Positions 24,564 through 33,546 of a stretch of 55,184 bases of DNA are shown here, piece after piece. Position 1 is the stretch's first letter. Every line of letters begins with the position of its first letter. The position numbers were made by a program, and so were the translations under genes. Origin of the DNA: JBHGAV01 sp041946685 (lineage in GTDB: Bacteria; Acidobacteriota; Terriglobia; Bryobacterales; Bryobacteraceae); NCBI GenBank assembly GCA_041946685.1, contig JBHGAV010000024.1, positions 1-55,184 of the forward strand, in the 5' to 3' direction. The notes below the pieces were generated by a model. That model did no database searches. It had not been told where the DNA came from and saw nothing but the letters and a program-made list of their open reading frames with translations.

Positions 24564-26107
24564 GTGTTTCCGCATACGCTCTCCTGCTCGGGCTGTGCGT
24601 ATCGGGAATCGGCCTGGGCGCCGTCAAGCCGGAAGACTGGGTCCCCGCGCGCTGGACGGGCGGCCCTCTGGAGGTGGCTCGCCGGGCTCAGGACAAGGCG
24701 TTGGCAGATCCCGCTGTCCGCGAGGCGCTCTCCCGTTGGTACGAACCCTCGACGCTGGACCTGGTGGCCGGCTCTCCCGTCAACTGCCTGCTGGTCACGC
24801 TGACCGCGGGCGGCCCGGCCCAGATCGAAGCGCAGCAGCATAAGCTGGTCGGAGAATACGCGCGGCTGGCCCGCGAGCGCGGCCTCGCGGTCGTAGGCGT
24901 GGTGCATCCGGGCGCGGAGCCGGCGGCGGCATCCAAAGCCGTCCGGGACGCTGGGCTGGACGGAGTGTTTCTCGAGGGCGACTTCCCCGGCGGGACGGCT
25001 TTCGCCGATGAGGTCCGAAAGGCCTTGAGCGCAACTCAGAGCAACGCGATCGTCATCCACGTCGCTTCTTCCGCCGCCCACGGCCGCCGCGAAGCCGCCC
25101 CCGTCCTGGCCGTGAAAGGCGTTCCTCCGGGCGCGGTCAAGATGGAAGACAACGCCGTCACCGCGGGAGCGTCCGGCGGGCAGTGGATCGACTCGAACCT
25201 GTGGCTTGTGGGGTCGTATCGTCTCGGCCCGGACTGGCGGCCGGTATGGGTGAGCCACGTTCCTTCCGGCGCGTCTTCTCAACCCTACCTGCGCAGCGTC
25301 GCCGACTCGGCGGCCGCCGGAGGCCGGTGGATTCTGGCTCTCGACGACGGGTTGCGGGCGGGGCTATGGCGAAAGGACGAGTCTGCGCTCTCGGTCTGGC
25401 GGGACATCCTGCGGGCCGTCGCCTTCTACGAGAGCAACCGGGATTGGCGGAGTTACGCCCCGTTCGGGAAGATCGCCATCGTCCCTTACAGCGGAGGGCC
25501 GAACGAAGAGAACGCCGAAGAGTACCTCAACCTGATCGCCCGCCAGCGCATTCCCTACGCGGTCATCGAACGCGGACGGCTTCCGAGAACCCCCTTGGGC
25601 GGCTACCACGCCGTTGTGGCGCTGACTCTGTCTCCACCCACTGACGCCGAGCGCAAGGCGCTCCTGGCCTACGCCTCTAAGGGAGGCATGGTGCTCGCCG
25701 GACCCTCCTGGGGAGGGGCGCCGGCGGACCAGTCCTATACGGTTGTGCAGGCCGGCAGGGGCGGCGTGGCTGTCTACCGGGAGGAATCGCCCGACGCGCA
25801 GAAAGTCACCCGCGATCTGTTCGACTTGCTGGTCACGGAGGAGTTCGGCGTGAACGTGTTCGACGCGCCCTCCGTGCTGGTTTACGTCAGCACGGCCGGC
25901 GACGGCAAGCGGATGCTCATCCACCTCGTCAACTATGCCGATCAGCCGGCCGACAGCATCAGTCTGTGGGTGCACCAGGATTTCACCTCGGCCCGGCTTT
26001 TTGCGCCCGGCGCGGAGCCCCTCCAGATCAAACCTCGGCAAAGCGGCGGCCGCATCGAGATTTCACTCCAGGGCTTGCGCACGTGCGCGGCGCTGCTGCT
26101 TGAATAG
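24560..26107 (+). CDS. Exported protein of unknown function, glycosidase-like domain layout
   Basis: A 515-residue protein with a signal peptide (ALLLGLCVSGIGLGA). I do not recognise the family. The N-terminal 130 residues resemble an alpha/beta layer (VVGVVHPGA, GLDGVFLEGDFPGG). The middle (about 310-400) reads like a flavodoxin-like amidotransferase fold (KIAIVPYSGGPNEENAEEY, GGMVLAGPSWGG). The C-terminal 70 residues look like the beta-sandwich that ends many glycoside hydrolases (MLIHLVNYADQPADSISLWV). It overlaps the DUF362 gene by four bases. No catalytic pair can be assigned. Confidence 0.65.
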   Translation: MSVSAYALLLGLCVSGIGLGAVKPEDWVPARWTGGPLEVARRAQDKALADPAVREALSRWYEPSTLDLVAGSPVNCLLVTLTAGGPAQIEAQQHKLVGEYARLARERGLAVVGVVHPGAEPAAASKAVRDAGLDGVFLEGDFPGGTAFADEVRKALSATQSNAIVIHVASSAAHGRREAAPVLAVKGVPPGAVKMEDNAVTAGASGGQWIDSNLWLVGSYRLGPDWRPVWVSHVPSGASSQPYLRSVADSAAAGGRWILALDDGLRAGLWRKDESALSVWRDILRAVAFYESNRDWRSYAPFGKIAIVPYSGGPNEENAEEYLNLIARQRIPYAVIERGRLPRTPLGGYHAVVALTLSPPTDAERKALLAYASKGGMVLAGPSWGGAPADQSYTVVQAGRGGVAVYREESPDAQKVTRDLFDLLVTEEFGVNVFDAPSVLVYVSTAGDGKRMLIHLVNYADQPADSISLWVHQDFTSARLFAPGAEPLQIKPRQSGGRIEISLQGLRTCAALLLE

Positions 26108-26130
26108 AAGACTACCCCAGGAGATCAACG

Positions 26131-27843
26131 GTGTTTCGATTGCGATGGCTTCTGATATCGGGAGTGCTGCCCGCGGCGCTCGCAGCCGCCGCTGGCGATG
26201 CGCCCGCCTTCGCCCCCCGCGTTGAGCAGTGGGGCGTGCAAGAGCTGACTCTGCGATCCCAGCGGACCTACGACAATCCCTTCGCCGATGTGAGCGTCCA
26301 GGGCCGTTTCCAGTCGCAAGGCCGGGACATCACCGTCGAGGGCTTCTACGACGGCAACCGCACATGGAAGATCCGTTTCATGCCGCAGGCGACGGGAACG
26401 TGGACGTTCACGACAATCTCTTCGGACCCGGAACTGGGCGGCAAGTCCGGATCTTTCACCGTCGTCCCACCCCGGCCGGGAAACCATGGACCGGTCAGGG
26501 TGCACAACCAGTACCACTTCTCCTACGCCGACGGCACACCGTACTTCTTGCTCGGCACAACTCTATACAACTGGTTGAATCGCGACCGGGATCTTGAGGT
26601 TCGCACGCTTGGCACCCTCTCGCGGCATGCGTTCAATAAGGTGCGTTTTCTGGTTTTTCCCAAGTGGATGGTCTTCAACCGCGTGGAGCCTCCGCGGTTT
26701 CCCTACGTGCAAACAGGACCAGGAAAGTTCGATCTGGAGCGTTTCGACCCGGAGTTCTTCGCCCACTATGAGTCCCGCATCCGCGACCTGGCGGCCCTCG
26801 GAATCGAAGCCGACATCATCTTGTTCCATCCGTACGACAAATGGGGATTCGCCGCCATGGACCAGCGACACGACGAGGCCTACCTCAGATATGTCGTGGC
26901 GCGGTTTTCCGCGTTCCGGAACATCTGGTGGACACTCGCCAATGAGTTCGACCTGTTCCGGCCCGGAAAAGACTGGCGTCATCTGGGCGAACTGGTCGCC
27001 AGGCTCGATCCCTACGGGCACCTGCGCGGGATTCACAACTGCTGTGTCTCTTTCTACGACAACCGGGAGCCCTGGATCACCCACGTCATCCTGCAAGACA
27101 TCACGGTCCAGCGCCTGACCCCGTCCCCCCGGAACTACAGCTCCATGGCTCTCGACGCCCGGAAGATCGGGAAGCCCGTGCTGGTGGACGAGTACGGGTA
27201 TGAGGGGAACAACGGGCAGGCCTGGGGCAACCTGGGCCCGCGGGAAGCGGTCGAGCTGCACTGGGCGGTCACGATGGCGGGCGCCTACGGCTCCCACGGG
27301 GAAACGTATGTGAACCCGGGCCACCTGCTTTGGTGGGCCGTCGGCGGCGAACTGGTGGGAGAGGCGCCGGCCAGGCTCGGGTTTCTGAAGCAGATCATGT
27401 CCGAAGCGCCCTACCAGGAAATGGAACCCGCGCCGGACCTGATCGGGAACGGAGACGCTCTCGTCACCGCGCTTGCTAAGCGGGGATCCTATTACCTTTT
27501 TCACTTCGGCCAGGTCAAGGAAACGGCAGACTGGAATATCGGTTTCTTCGGTCCGGCCACTCCGTCGCAGCCGCTCCCATGGAAGCCGGCCGGGCCTGAC
27601 ACATTCAAGCCGCGTCCCGTGCCCGAGTTCCGCATCGGAGAGGGCACGTTCCGGGTCGACATGATCGACACGTGGAACATGAAGGTGTACCCCCTCGGGT
27701 ACACGACGGGGCCCGTGCAGCGGTTTCAACCGCAGATTGCGCCGGGCCTGATGAGATTCGTCCGCATCGACCGAAGCGAGCCCGGCAAACCGGCCGGCTC
27801 CGTGACGGAGTTGTTCAACCAGTTCGGCGCCCAGCGCCAATAA
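26131..27843 (+). CDS. DUF5060/DUF4038 glycoside hydrolase-like exported enzyme
   Basis: A 570-residue exported protein. After a signal peptide (about 1-20), residues 28-110 form a DUF5060 beta-sandwich (VEGFYDGNRTWKIRFMP, TGTWTFTT). Residues 125-440 form a DUF4038-like TIM barrel. Candidate catalytic acids are E272 in LANEFDLF and E354 in VDEYGYEG, in the positions expected for a retaining clan A glycosidase. A C-terminal beta domain follows. GTG start, with AGGAGATC 6-8 bases upstream. Last gene of the ThuA operon. The polysaccharide substrate is unknown. Confidence 0.8.
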   Translation: MFRLRWLLISGVLPAALAAAAGDAPAFAPRVEQWGVQELTLRSQRTYDNPFADVSVQGRFQSQGRDITVEGFYDGNRTWKIRFMPQATGTWTFTTISSDPELGGKSGSFTVVPPRPGNHGPVRVHNQYHFSYADGTPYFLLGTTLYNWLNRDRDLEVRTLGTLSRHAFNKVRFLVFPKWMVFNRVEPPRFPYVQTGPGKFDLERFDPEFFAHYESRIRDLAALGIEADIILFHPYDKWGFAAMDQRHDEAYLRYVVARFSAFRNIWWTLANEFDLFRPGKDWRHLGELVARLDPYGHLRGIHNCCVSFYDNREPWITHVILQDITVQRLTPSPRNYSSMALDARKIGKPVLVDEYGYEGNNGQAWGNLGPREAVELHWAVTMAGAYGSHGETYVNPGHLLWWAVGGELVGEAPARLGFLKQIMSEAPYQEMEPAPDLIGNGDALVTALAKRGSYYLFHFGQVKETADWNIGFFGPATPSQPLPWKPAGPDTFKPRPVPEFRIGEGTFRVDMIDTWNMKVYPLGYTTGPVQRFQPQIAPGLMRFVRIDRSEPGKPAGSVTELFNQFGAQRQ

Positions 27844-27868
27844 TCAGGGTTTCTGGCGCGGGCTCCCT

Positions 27869-29560
27869 TCAGGACTCGAGCACCTGCCGCTGCTCGCGGT
27901 CGGGGTCGTCCTTCACCTCGCACTTTGTGTCGAAGATCATGGTCTCGCCCTTGGCCGCGGTGAACACCGGCCACTTGGGAAGCCCCGGGTGGTTGGGATC
28001 GCCGTTTCGCGCGAAGTTGATCCAGGCGTCGCTGATCCTGCCCGCCAGTTCCCGCGCCTCGGGTCCGCCCCCGGTCGACTGGGCGCAAAGATCGGTGTTG
28101 TAGAAGACGAAAGCGAGCTCGGCGCAGTGGAAAGCGCGCGGCCGTCCGTCGAGAACCGGGGTCTTCCAACCGAACCAGTACATGTAGGCTGGAGCCGCGT
28201 TCTGCGCCGCCTTCCTCTCCGCCTGCCTCACCGCATTGGTTCGCGGGCTGGAAATCAGGGACAGCAGCTCCACGGGCTTGGCTTTCGGGTTCGCCCGCCG
28301 GTAGGCTTCGATGATGCGGCCGCTCTTCTCGCCGTATCTGTCGGCCACCTGCTTCTTCAACTCTTCCTCACTCATCGATTCCATCTTCGCGTCGGTCATG
28401 CTTGGCGAGCGCTCGTTCATCACGGTGCCGATGATCATCGGCACCTGAGCCGAGATAGGCGGCCCATCCGGGTCGAAGGGATGACGAGGAAGGGCGCCTC
28501 CGTCGACCACCGGTCCCCATCCGATTCGGATTCCACTCGGAACGCCCTGCCGCTGCGGCGGGGCAAGTTTCTTCAGCGCCGCCGCGCTGGCATCGAACAG
28601 CCGCGCCACGGGGACTTCGCTCAATTTGCCGAGTTGCGAGGGTTTCAGGTTCAGTTCCGAGAGCATCGCCGCTGCCAGCTTGCGGGAGTTCTCCTGCGTC
28701 CCCTGGCGCAAGCTGGAGCCGCTTTCGACCACGGCCCTGTGAAACAATCCTTTCGCCGAAGGCATCGCCATGAGCGTACTGACCTTTCCGCCTCCGCCGG
28801 ACTGCCCGAAGATCAGGACCTTGCCGGGGTCGCCCCCAAAGCTGGCGATGTTGTCCCGCACCCACTCCAGTGCGGCGACGATGTCCAGCATGCCCACGTT
28901 TGCGGAACTCGCATACTTCTCGTCATAGGCCGAGAGATCCAGATGGCCCAGGGGCCCGAGCCGGTGGTTCAGCGTCACCACGACCACGTCCCCGCGCCGG
29001 CTAAGATTCTCTCCGTCGTAGCTGCGCCGCTCCTGGCCCGAGCCGACCGTGAAGCCACCGCCGTGCAGCCAGACCATGACCGGCCGCTTCGCGTTGTCGT
29101 TTATTCCCGGCGTCCAGAGATTCACTCGCAGGCAATCCTCGGCCTGGTGCCAGTCGTCCCACTCGGCCAGAAACGCAGCCTCGTCGTTCCGCCATCCGTC
29201 CCCTTTGTCCTGCGGGCAGACGGGGCCGTACACCATCGAACTGCGCACGCCGGGCCACGGCGCGGGCTTGGTAGGAGGAAGGAAACGGGCGGCCCCTCCT
29301 GCGTCAGCGGCGTACGGAATGCCTTTGAATGTATAGATCCCGTTTCGCGTGTAGCCCCGCACTTTGCCGGCGGTTGTCTCCACAACTCCGTTCGTTTCTG
29401 CCGCAGTCACGCGCACGTCGGCCTGTCCGGCGCCTGCTGTGCCGGATCTCGTGCCGCAAGATACCGGCGCCAGAGCGACGGCGGCCGAACCGCCCGCCAC
29501 CGCAGCGGCCCTCTTCATCCAGACCCGCCTGTCAATCGTGCCTTTGTCCCGTCCAATCAC
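27869..29560 (-). CDS. Type B carboxylesterase (para-nitrobenzyl esterase family), Tat-exported
   Basis: A 563-residue carboxylesterase. The oxyanion segment is VWLHGGGFTVGSG, the nucleophile Ser is in IFGQSGGGGK, EDCLRVNLWTP is the family signature, and the acid residue probably lies in GTVMNERSPS. The N-terminus carries an RR-containing Tat-like signal (DRRVWMKRAAAVAGGSAAVA). Because a Cys follows shortly after (APVSCG), it may also be lipid-anchored. GTG at 29560 is chosen since GGGGAG lies 6 bases upstream. It is convergent with the preceding operon and divergent from the next hydrolase. Confidence 0.87.
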   Translation of the reverse strand: MIGRDKGTIDRRVWMKRAAAVAGGSAAVALAPVSCGTRSGTAGAGQADVRVTAAETNGVVETTAGKVRGYTRNGIYTFKGIPYAADAGGAARFLPPTKPAPWPGVRSSMVYGPVCPQDKGDGWRNDEAAFLAEWDDWHQAEDCLRVNLWTPGINDNAKRPVMVWLHGGGFTVGSGQERRSYDGENLSRRGDVVVVTLNHRLGPLGHLDLSAYDEKYASSANVGMLDIVAALEWVRDNIASFGGDPGKVLIFGQSGGGGKVSTLMAMPSAKGLFHRAVVESGSSLRQGTQENSRKLAAAMLSELNLKPSQLGKLSEVPVARLFDASAAALKKLAPPQRQGVPSGIRIGWGPVVDGGALPRHPFDPDGPPISAQVPMIIGTVMNERSPSMTDAKMESMSEEELKKQVADRYGEKSGRIIEAYRRANPKAKPVELLSLISSPRTNAVRQAERKAAQNAAPAYMYWFGWKTPVLDGRPRAFHCAELAFVFYNTDLCAQSTGGGPEARELAGRISDAWINFARNGDPNHPGLPKWPVFTAAKGETMIFDTKCEVKDDPDREQRQVLES

Positions 29561-29686
29561 GTCTATCTCTCCCCTTCCATCATGGCGTTGTTGCCGCTCT
29601 CGATTGTACATCGGGGCGTCTCCCCTGCTTTGGAGCAGGTTGTCCGCTTCTTGCGCAACGCACTATCTTGAGGAGGGATGGAGGAA

Positions 29687-30964
29687 ATGAGACATCGGAT
29701 CGCCGGTTGCCACCTGATCTTCCTGTTGTGGGCCATGGCTGCAATTGCCGCCAGCGCCCAGTCCCGCGGGGAGTTTGTGATGGTCGGCCGGGCGCCTGCC
29801 GTGGTGCACCGGCCGGACAGCGGCCCCCCGCCACGCGTAGCCGTCCTCTATGAGAACGGGCAGAGTGTGACCCACCCGATGTGCGTGGAACTGGCCCGGC
29901 GAGGATTCATGACCCTGTGTATCATCGAGTCGAACACCGGCGACTCCTGGGAGGATGTGGCCCTGGACGTCAAAGCCGGCGTCGAATACGCCCGACGCCA
30001 GCCGGGGATTTCCAAGGTTGTCCTGTACGGACATAGCGGCGGCGGCGCCATCGCCAGCTTCTACCAGGCGGTCGCGGAGAATGGTGTGGCCTTCTGCCAG
30101 GATCCCAGGAAGCTCTCCGCGTGCAGTTCGCGGCTGGCGGGTTTGCCTCCGGCGGATGGAGTCTTGTTCCCGGACGCCCATCCCGGAATGGCCGTGATGG
30201 ATGTGCGGATGATCAACCCATCGGTGTCGAGCGACGGCCTGAAGATCCGCGTCGATCCTGCCCTTGACGCGTTCAATCCCGGCAACGGCTACCGGCCGGG
30301 CGGGGAAGCGCGCTACCCCCCGGAATTTCAGGAGCGCTATTTCAAGGCTCAAGCCCAGGTCATGGGGCAGTTGATCGCGAAGGCCCAGAAGCTCCGGGAG
30401 CAGGTACGCTCCGGGGAGATTACCGATCCGACGGCCGACAGGGTCGCGATTCTCGGCTTCGGCAGGAGCAGCCACCTTGGCAACCTGGACCCCGGCATCG
30501 ACCAGTTCATGAGGACGCGCCAGCCCCGGCGGCTGCTGCGGAACGACGGCTCCATCGTGACCGAACCGATCCGCAGCGTCGCCCGCGGCAGCCTGGCTTC
30601 GCCCTCCACGCGGGTGGAGGTATCCGAAGCCACCTCCGCCCGCTTCCTCAGCCGCATCGCCGTGCGGGCCACCGATTCCATCAACGGCGTCGAATATTGC
30701 TCGGCGAACAGCGCGACGGTGTGCAATGTCGGGTCGATCCGCGTTCCGGTGCTCTTCATCCCGGCCGGAGCGGGCAATTTCATCGCCGATGGGGAACTGA
30801 TGTTCGAAGCCTCGCCCGCCAAGGACAAGGAGTTCATCGTCGTCGAGGGCGCCACGCATGGGGGCCAGCCTTGCACGCAGTGCGAACAGACTCCCGGCCA
30901 GTACTCCAGCAGCGAGCGCAACATGTACGACTACATCGCGTCCTGGATCCGGGCGCGTTTCTGA
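29687..30964 (+). CDS. Exported alpha/beta hydrolase
   Basis: A 425-residue exported alpha/beta hydrolase. The signal peptide ends near ASAQ. The nucleophile elbow is YGHSGGGAIASFY around residue 115, and the terminal His is likely in VEGATHGGQPC. A long insert (about residues 125-300) contains several cysteines and a charged helix, with no match I recognise. The ATG at 29687 has AGGAGG 10 bases upstream; the ATG at 29678 is too close to it. Substrate unknown. Confidence 0.78.
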   Translation: MRHRIAGCHLIFLLWAMAAIAASAQSRGEFVMVGRAPAVVHRPDSGPPPRVAVLYENGQSVTHPMCVELARRGFMTLCIIESNTGDSWEDVALDVKAGVEYARRQPGISKVVLYGHSGGGAIASFYQAVAENGVAFCQDPRKLSACSSRLAGLPPADGVLFPDAHPGMAVMDVRMINPSVSSDGLKIRVDPALDAFNPGNGYRPGGEARYPPEFQERYFKAQAQVMGQLIAKAQKLREQVRSGEITDPTADRVAILGFGRSSHLGNLDPGIDQFMRTRQPRRLLRNDGSIVTEPIRSVARGSLASPSTRVEVSEATSARFLSRIAVRATDSINGVEYCSANSATVCNVGSIRVPVLFIPAGAGNFIADGELMFEASPAKDKEFIVVEGATHGGQPCTQCEQTPGQYSSSERNMYDYIASWIRARF

Positions 30965-31021
30965 CCGCCTTGACTTGCGTGACAATAGCTCAATATCATC
31001 TGGACTGTTTAGGGAGAGACT

Positions 31022-31849
31022 ATGCGATCGAATCTGATTCTCGTTGCGGGCGGCCTGCTGCTGGTGTCCGCGGCGCAGGCTCAACTGGCGGACGAGTTCA
31101 ATGTGCCGCCGGCCAACTGTTGTCTGTGGAACACCGCCAGGTCGCTGGCCGATCAGCTTCAAGACTGGCATCAGCTCGGCAGATATCACCAAGCCAACCT
31201 GGAACTCAAGAAGCGGCCGGCGGAGCCGGGACGCGTTGTGTTCATGGGTGACTCCATCACGGATGGCTGGAGGCTGGAGGAGTACTTCCCCGGCCAGCCG
31301 TACGTGAACCGCGGCATCAGCGGCCAGACCACGCCGCAGATGCTGGTTCGCATGTACCCGGACGTGATCGAGTTGAAGCCCGCGGCGATGGTGCTGCTGG
31401 CGGGCACCAACGACATCGCGCGCAATACCGGGCCGTCCACGGCGGAGATGATCCAGCAGAACATCATGGCGATCACGGACCTGGCCCAGCACAACGGGAT
31501 CAAGGTCTTGCTGTGCTCGATTACGCCGGTGAGCGACTATGCCTATCTGGCGCAACAGCGGGCCGGTGCGCCGCCGCCGGCCGCGAGAGGCGGGCCGGGG
31601 CGGGGACCGATGATGCGGATGCCGATGACGCCGACCCGTCCGCCAGCGGACATCCTGAAGATCAACGCGTGGATGAAGGACTACGCCGCGCGCGTCGGCG
31701 CCGTGTACGTGGACTATTTTTCGGCCATGGTCGACCAGAAGGGCTGGCTGAGGGAGGATTTGGCCAACGACGGTCTGCACCCCAATGCCGAGGGCTACAA
31801 GATCATGGTGCCCCTGGTTTCGGCTGCAATCCAGAAGGCGCTGCGCTAG
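31022..31849 (+). CDS. Exported SGNH/GDSL hydrolase
   Basis: A 275-residue SGNH-family esterase. After a Sec signal (about 1-20), block I is FMGDSITDGW, block II has NRGISGQTT, block III is LLAGTNDIARN and block V is DGLHPNAEGY, supplying Ser, Gly, Asn, and Asp/His. A Pro/Gly/Arg/Met-rich loop (about residues 178-210) is inserted before the last block. ATG start, with GGGAGAG 4 bases upstream. Members often deacylate sugars or peptidoglycan. Its place in the exported-enzyme block fits polysaccharide deacetylation, which is inference. Confidence 0.87.
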   Translation: MRSNLILVAGGLLLVSAAQAQLADEFNVPPANCCLWNTARSLADQLQDWHQLGRYHQANLELKKRPAEPGRVVFMGDSITDGWRLEEYFPGQPYVNRGISGQTTPQMLVRMYPDVIELKPAAMVLLAGTNDIARNTGPSTAEMIQQNIMAITDLAQHNGIKVLLCSITPVSDYAYLAQQRAGAPPPAARGGPGRGPMMRMPMTPTRPPADILKINAWMKDYAARVGAVYVDYFSAMVDQKGWLREDLANDGLHPNAEGYKIMVPLVSAAIQKALR

Positions 31850-31852
31850 CGC

Positions 31853-31870
31853 GCGCGTCAATTGACGCGC
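31853..31870. terminator. Perfect 18-base palindrome between convergent genes
   Basis: The sequence GCGCGTCAA followed directly by its reverse complement starts 4 bases after the SGNH hydrolase stop. It lies 50 bases from the stop of the convergent haem-binding gene. The position suits a bidirectional terminator or transcription-collision element, but there is no loop and no T-run, so classical intrinsic termination is not shown. Confidence 0.35.
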
Positions 31871-31919
31871 CCGCGCGCGTGGTCGCCTTTGGCGCGGAAT
31901 CCTGGTGGCGGACAACCCG

Positions 31920-32366
31920 CTACCGGGGCGGGACCGAAAGCAGGCAGAGCGTGTCCCTGTCTCCCTGTGCCAGCCGTGCGCCGGGGTGCATGAGCCGGTA
32001 CTGCCAGAGCGGCATGTCGCCGGCGGTCACCTCCCGGCAGATGTCGCCCAAGGCCTGCAGCCTCCGCTCCGGCGTCAGCTTGCCCCACTCGGAGAGATTC
32101 ATGTGCTCTCTTCCCTCCGAGACGTCATCGGCGACCAGCCAGGATGCCGGCGCGATGCGGCTGTACCAGGGCCATACCGTACGGTTGGAATGACAATCCT
32201 GGCAGGCACGTGCAATGATCGCTCGGGCCTGAGGAGGAGGACTCGCCACGACTTCAAAGGAGTCGGCTGGGGCTGACGACGGATTGACGCGGGACGGCTG
32301 GACGAGTTGCACCGCCAGGAGGACAACCACCAACGCAAGAAGGACGACTTTGGTCTTCTTTCCCAT
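31920..32366 (-). CDS. Haem-binding (c-type) domain protein
   Basis: A 148-residue protein with an N-terminal membrane anchor or signal (VVLLALVVVLLAVQLV) and one c-type haem site, C55-xx-C58-H59 (CQDCHSN). The surrounding VWPWYSRIAPASWLV and later ELxLSEWG-like NLSEWGKLT match the Haem_bd family, often found beside di-haem peroxidases. It begins 10 bases after the peroxidase gene, so the two are likely one operon. A role as an electron carrier for the peroxidase is inferred. Confidence 0.83.
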   Translation of the reverse strand: MGKKTKVVLLALVVVLLAVQLVQPSRVNPSSAPADSFEVVASPPPQARAIIARACQDCHSNRTVWPWYSRIAPASWLVADDVSEGREHMNLSEWGKLTPERRLQALGDICREVTAGDMPLWQYRLMHPGARLAQGDRDTLCLLSVPPR

Positions 32367-32376
32367 AAGGAACTCG

Positions 32377-33432
32377 TCAGCCGGCCGCTTCCGGCTTGGG
32401 GGTCTTGCCCGTGCTTGCAGGGAGCGCCGGCGGCTTGATGTAGTCGGCCGGGATTTCGCCTGTGAGCGACTTCAGCCAGGTGACAATTGACTGAATCTCG
32501 CCGCTGGACAGTTTCCTGCCGACCTGGTATTCGCCCATCCTCGTGACGGCCTCCTCGAGCGTGCCGACCTTTCCGTTGTGGAAGTACGGGCCGGTCTTCT
32601 CGATATTGCGGAGAGACGGGACCTTGAACACCATCTTGTCACCATCGCTCTTGGTGAGCTGAAACCGGCCAAGGTCTTCCTCGTCGGGATAGGGTTTGAT
32701 GACACCGAGCTTCTGGTACATGGTCGCTCCCAGCAGCGCGCCGGAATGGCAAGTCTGGCAACCGGCGTTGACAAAGGCGTTGAAACCCTCCTTCTCGGCC
32801 GGTGTGAGTGCGGACTGGTCGCCTGTCAGGAACTTGTCCCAGCGGGAGGGGGTGATCAGCTTCCGTTCGAAGGCGCCGATGGCCCTGGCCATGTTCTCAA
32901 AGGTTACAGGGTCCTTGTCGGTTGGAAACGCGGCCTTAAATGCCTGCACATACTCCGGCATGGACTTCAAGACGGCGACCACGACTTTCTCGCTGGGCAT
33001 GGCCATCTCGACCGGATTCGTTACCGGCCCCTTGGCCTGTTCCTCGACGGTGGGTGCGCGGCCGTCCCAGAACTGCGCCACGTGTCCGGCGGCATTGTAG
33101 ACCGTAGGTGAGTTGCGCGTGCCTCTCTGTCCCTTGTGGCCGTCCGAGGTCGGCTGTCCGTCCACTCCATACTTGTCCAATTGGTGGCAGGTGTTGCAGG
33201 AGATCTTCTGATCGGTGGACAGGCGTGTCTCGTAATAAAGCATCCGGCCCAGGTTAATCTGCTGCTGGGTCAGCGAGCCCGAAGGCGGCGGCACCTCCGA
33301 CGGCAACGGCGCGAACATCTGGAGTCTGGCCGGGTCTATTGTCTGCGACTCCTCCGCCCTCCTGCCGCAGCCGATTCCCGCAACAAGCACGGCGACAACT
33401 GCAAATGCTATGGCAATCCTGACTCTTGGCAT
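32377..33432 (-). CDS. Di-haem cytochrome c peroxidase (MauG/CcpA family) lipoprotein
   Basis: A 351-residue di-haem peroxidase, which reduces hydrogen peroxide in the periplasm using electrons from cytochromes. It has two CxxCH motifs: C79-NT-CH (CNTCHQLD) and a second, CQTCHSG, near residue 227. The N-terminus ends in a lipobox-like LVAGIGC, suggesting a lipoprotein. RGTRNSPTVYNAA, the metal/haem segment, is conserved. First gene of the operon with the haem-binding protein. Confidence 0.92.
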   Translation of the reverse strand: MPRVRIAIAFAVVAVLVAGIGCGRRAEESQTIDPARLQMFAPLPSEVPPPSGSLTQQQINLGRMLYYETRLSTDQKISCNTCHQLDKYGVDGQPTSDGHKGQRGTRNSPTVYNAAGHVAQFWDGRAPTVEEQAKGPVTNPVEMAMPSEKVVVAVLKSMPEYVQAFKAAFPTDKDPVTFENMARAIGAFERKLITPSRWDKFLTGDQSALTPAEKEGFNAFVNAGCQTCHSGALLGATMYQKLGVIKPYPDEEDLGRFQLTKSDGDKMVFKVPSLRNIEKTGPYFHNGKVGTLEEAVTRMGEYQVGRKLSSGEIQSIVTWLKSLTGEIPADYIKPPALPASTGKTPKPEAAG

Positions 33433-33546
33433 CCGTCCCTCCCAGCAAAGCAGTATACCGGAAGTCTACGTGCGGCCGGGAGGGACTGGGCCTTCGAAAC
33501 CGGCGCGGGTAGCTTTTCGCAGCACGGAGCGGTACGGTGGTGACAT

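Noticed and set aside
27989..29671. A 560-codon plus-strand frame opposite the carboxylesterase
   Set aside because: The minus-strand gene has an esterase active site and signal peptide; this frame has neither a ribosome site nor a recognisable motif.
29663..31915. A 750-codon open frame on the minus strand opposite two hydrolase genes
   Set aside because: High GC makes long antisense frames common. The translation is Arg/His/Asp-rich with no fold pattern, and the plus-strand genes have clear motifs and ribosome sites.
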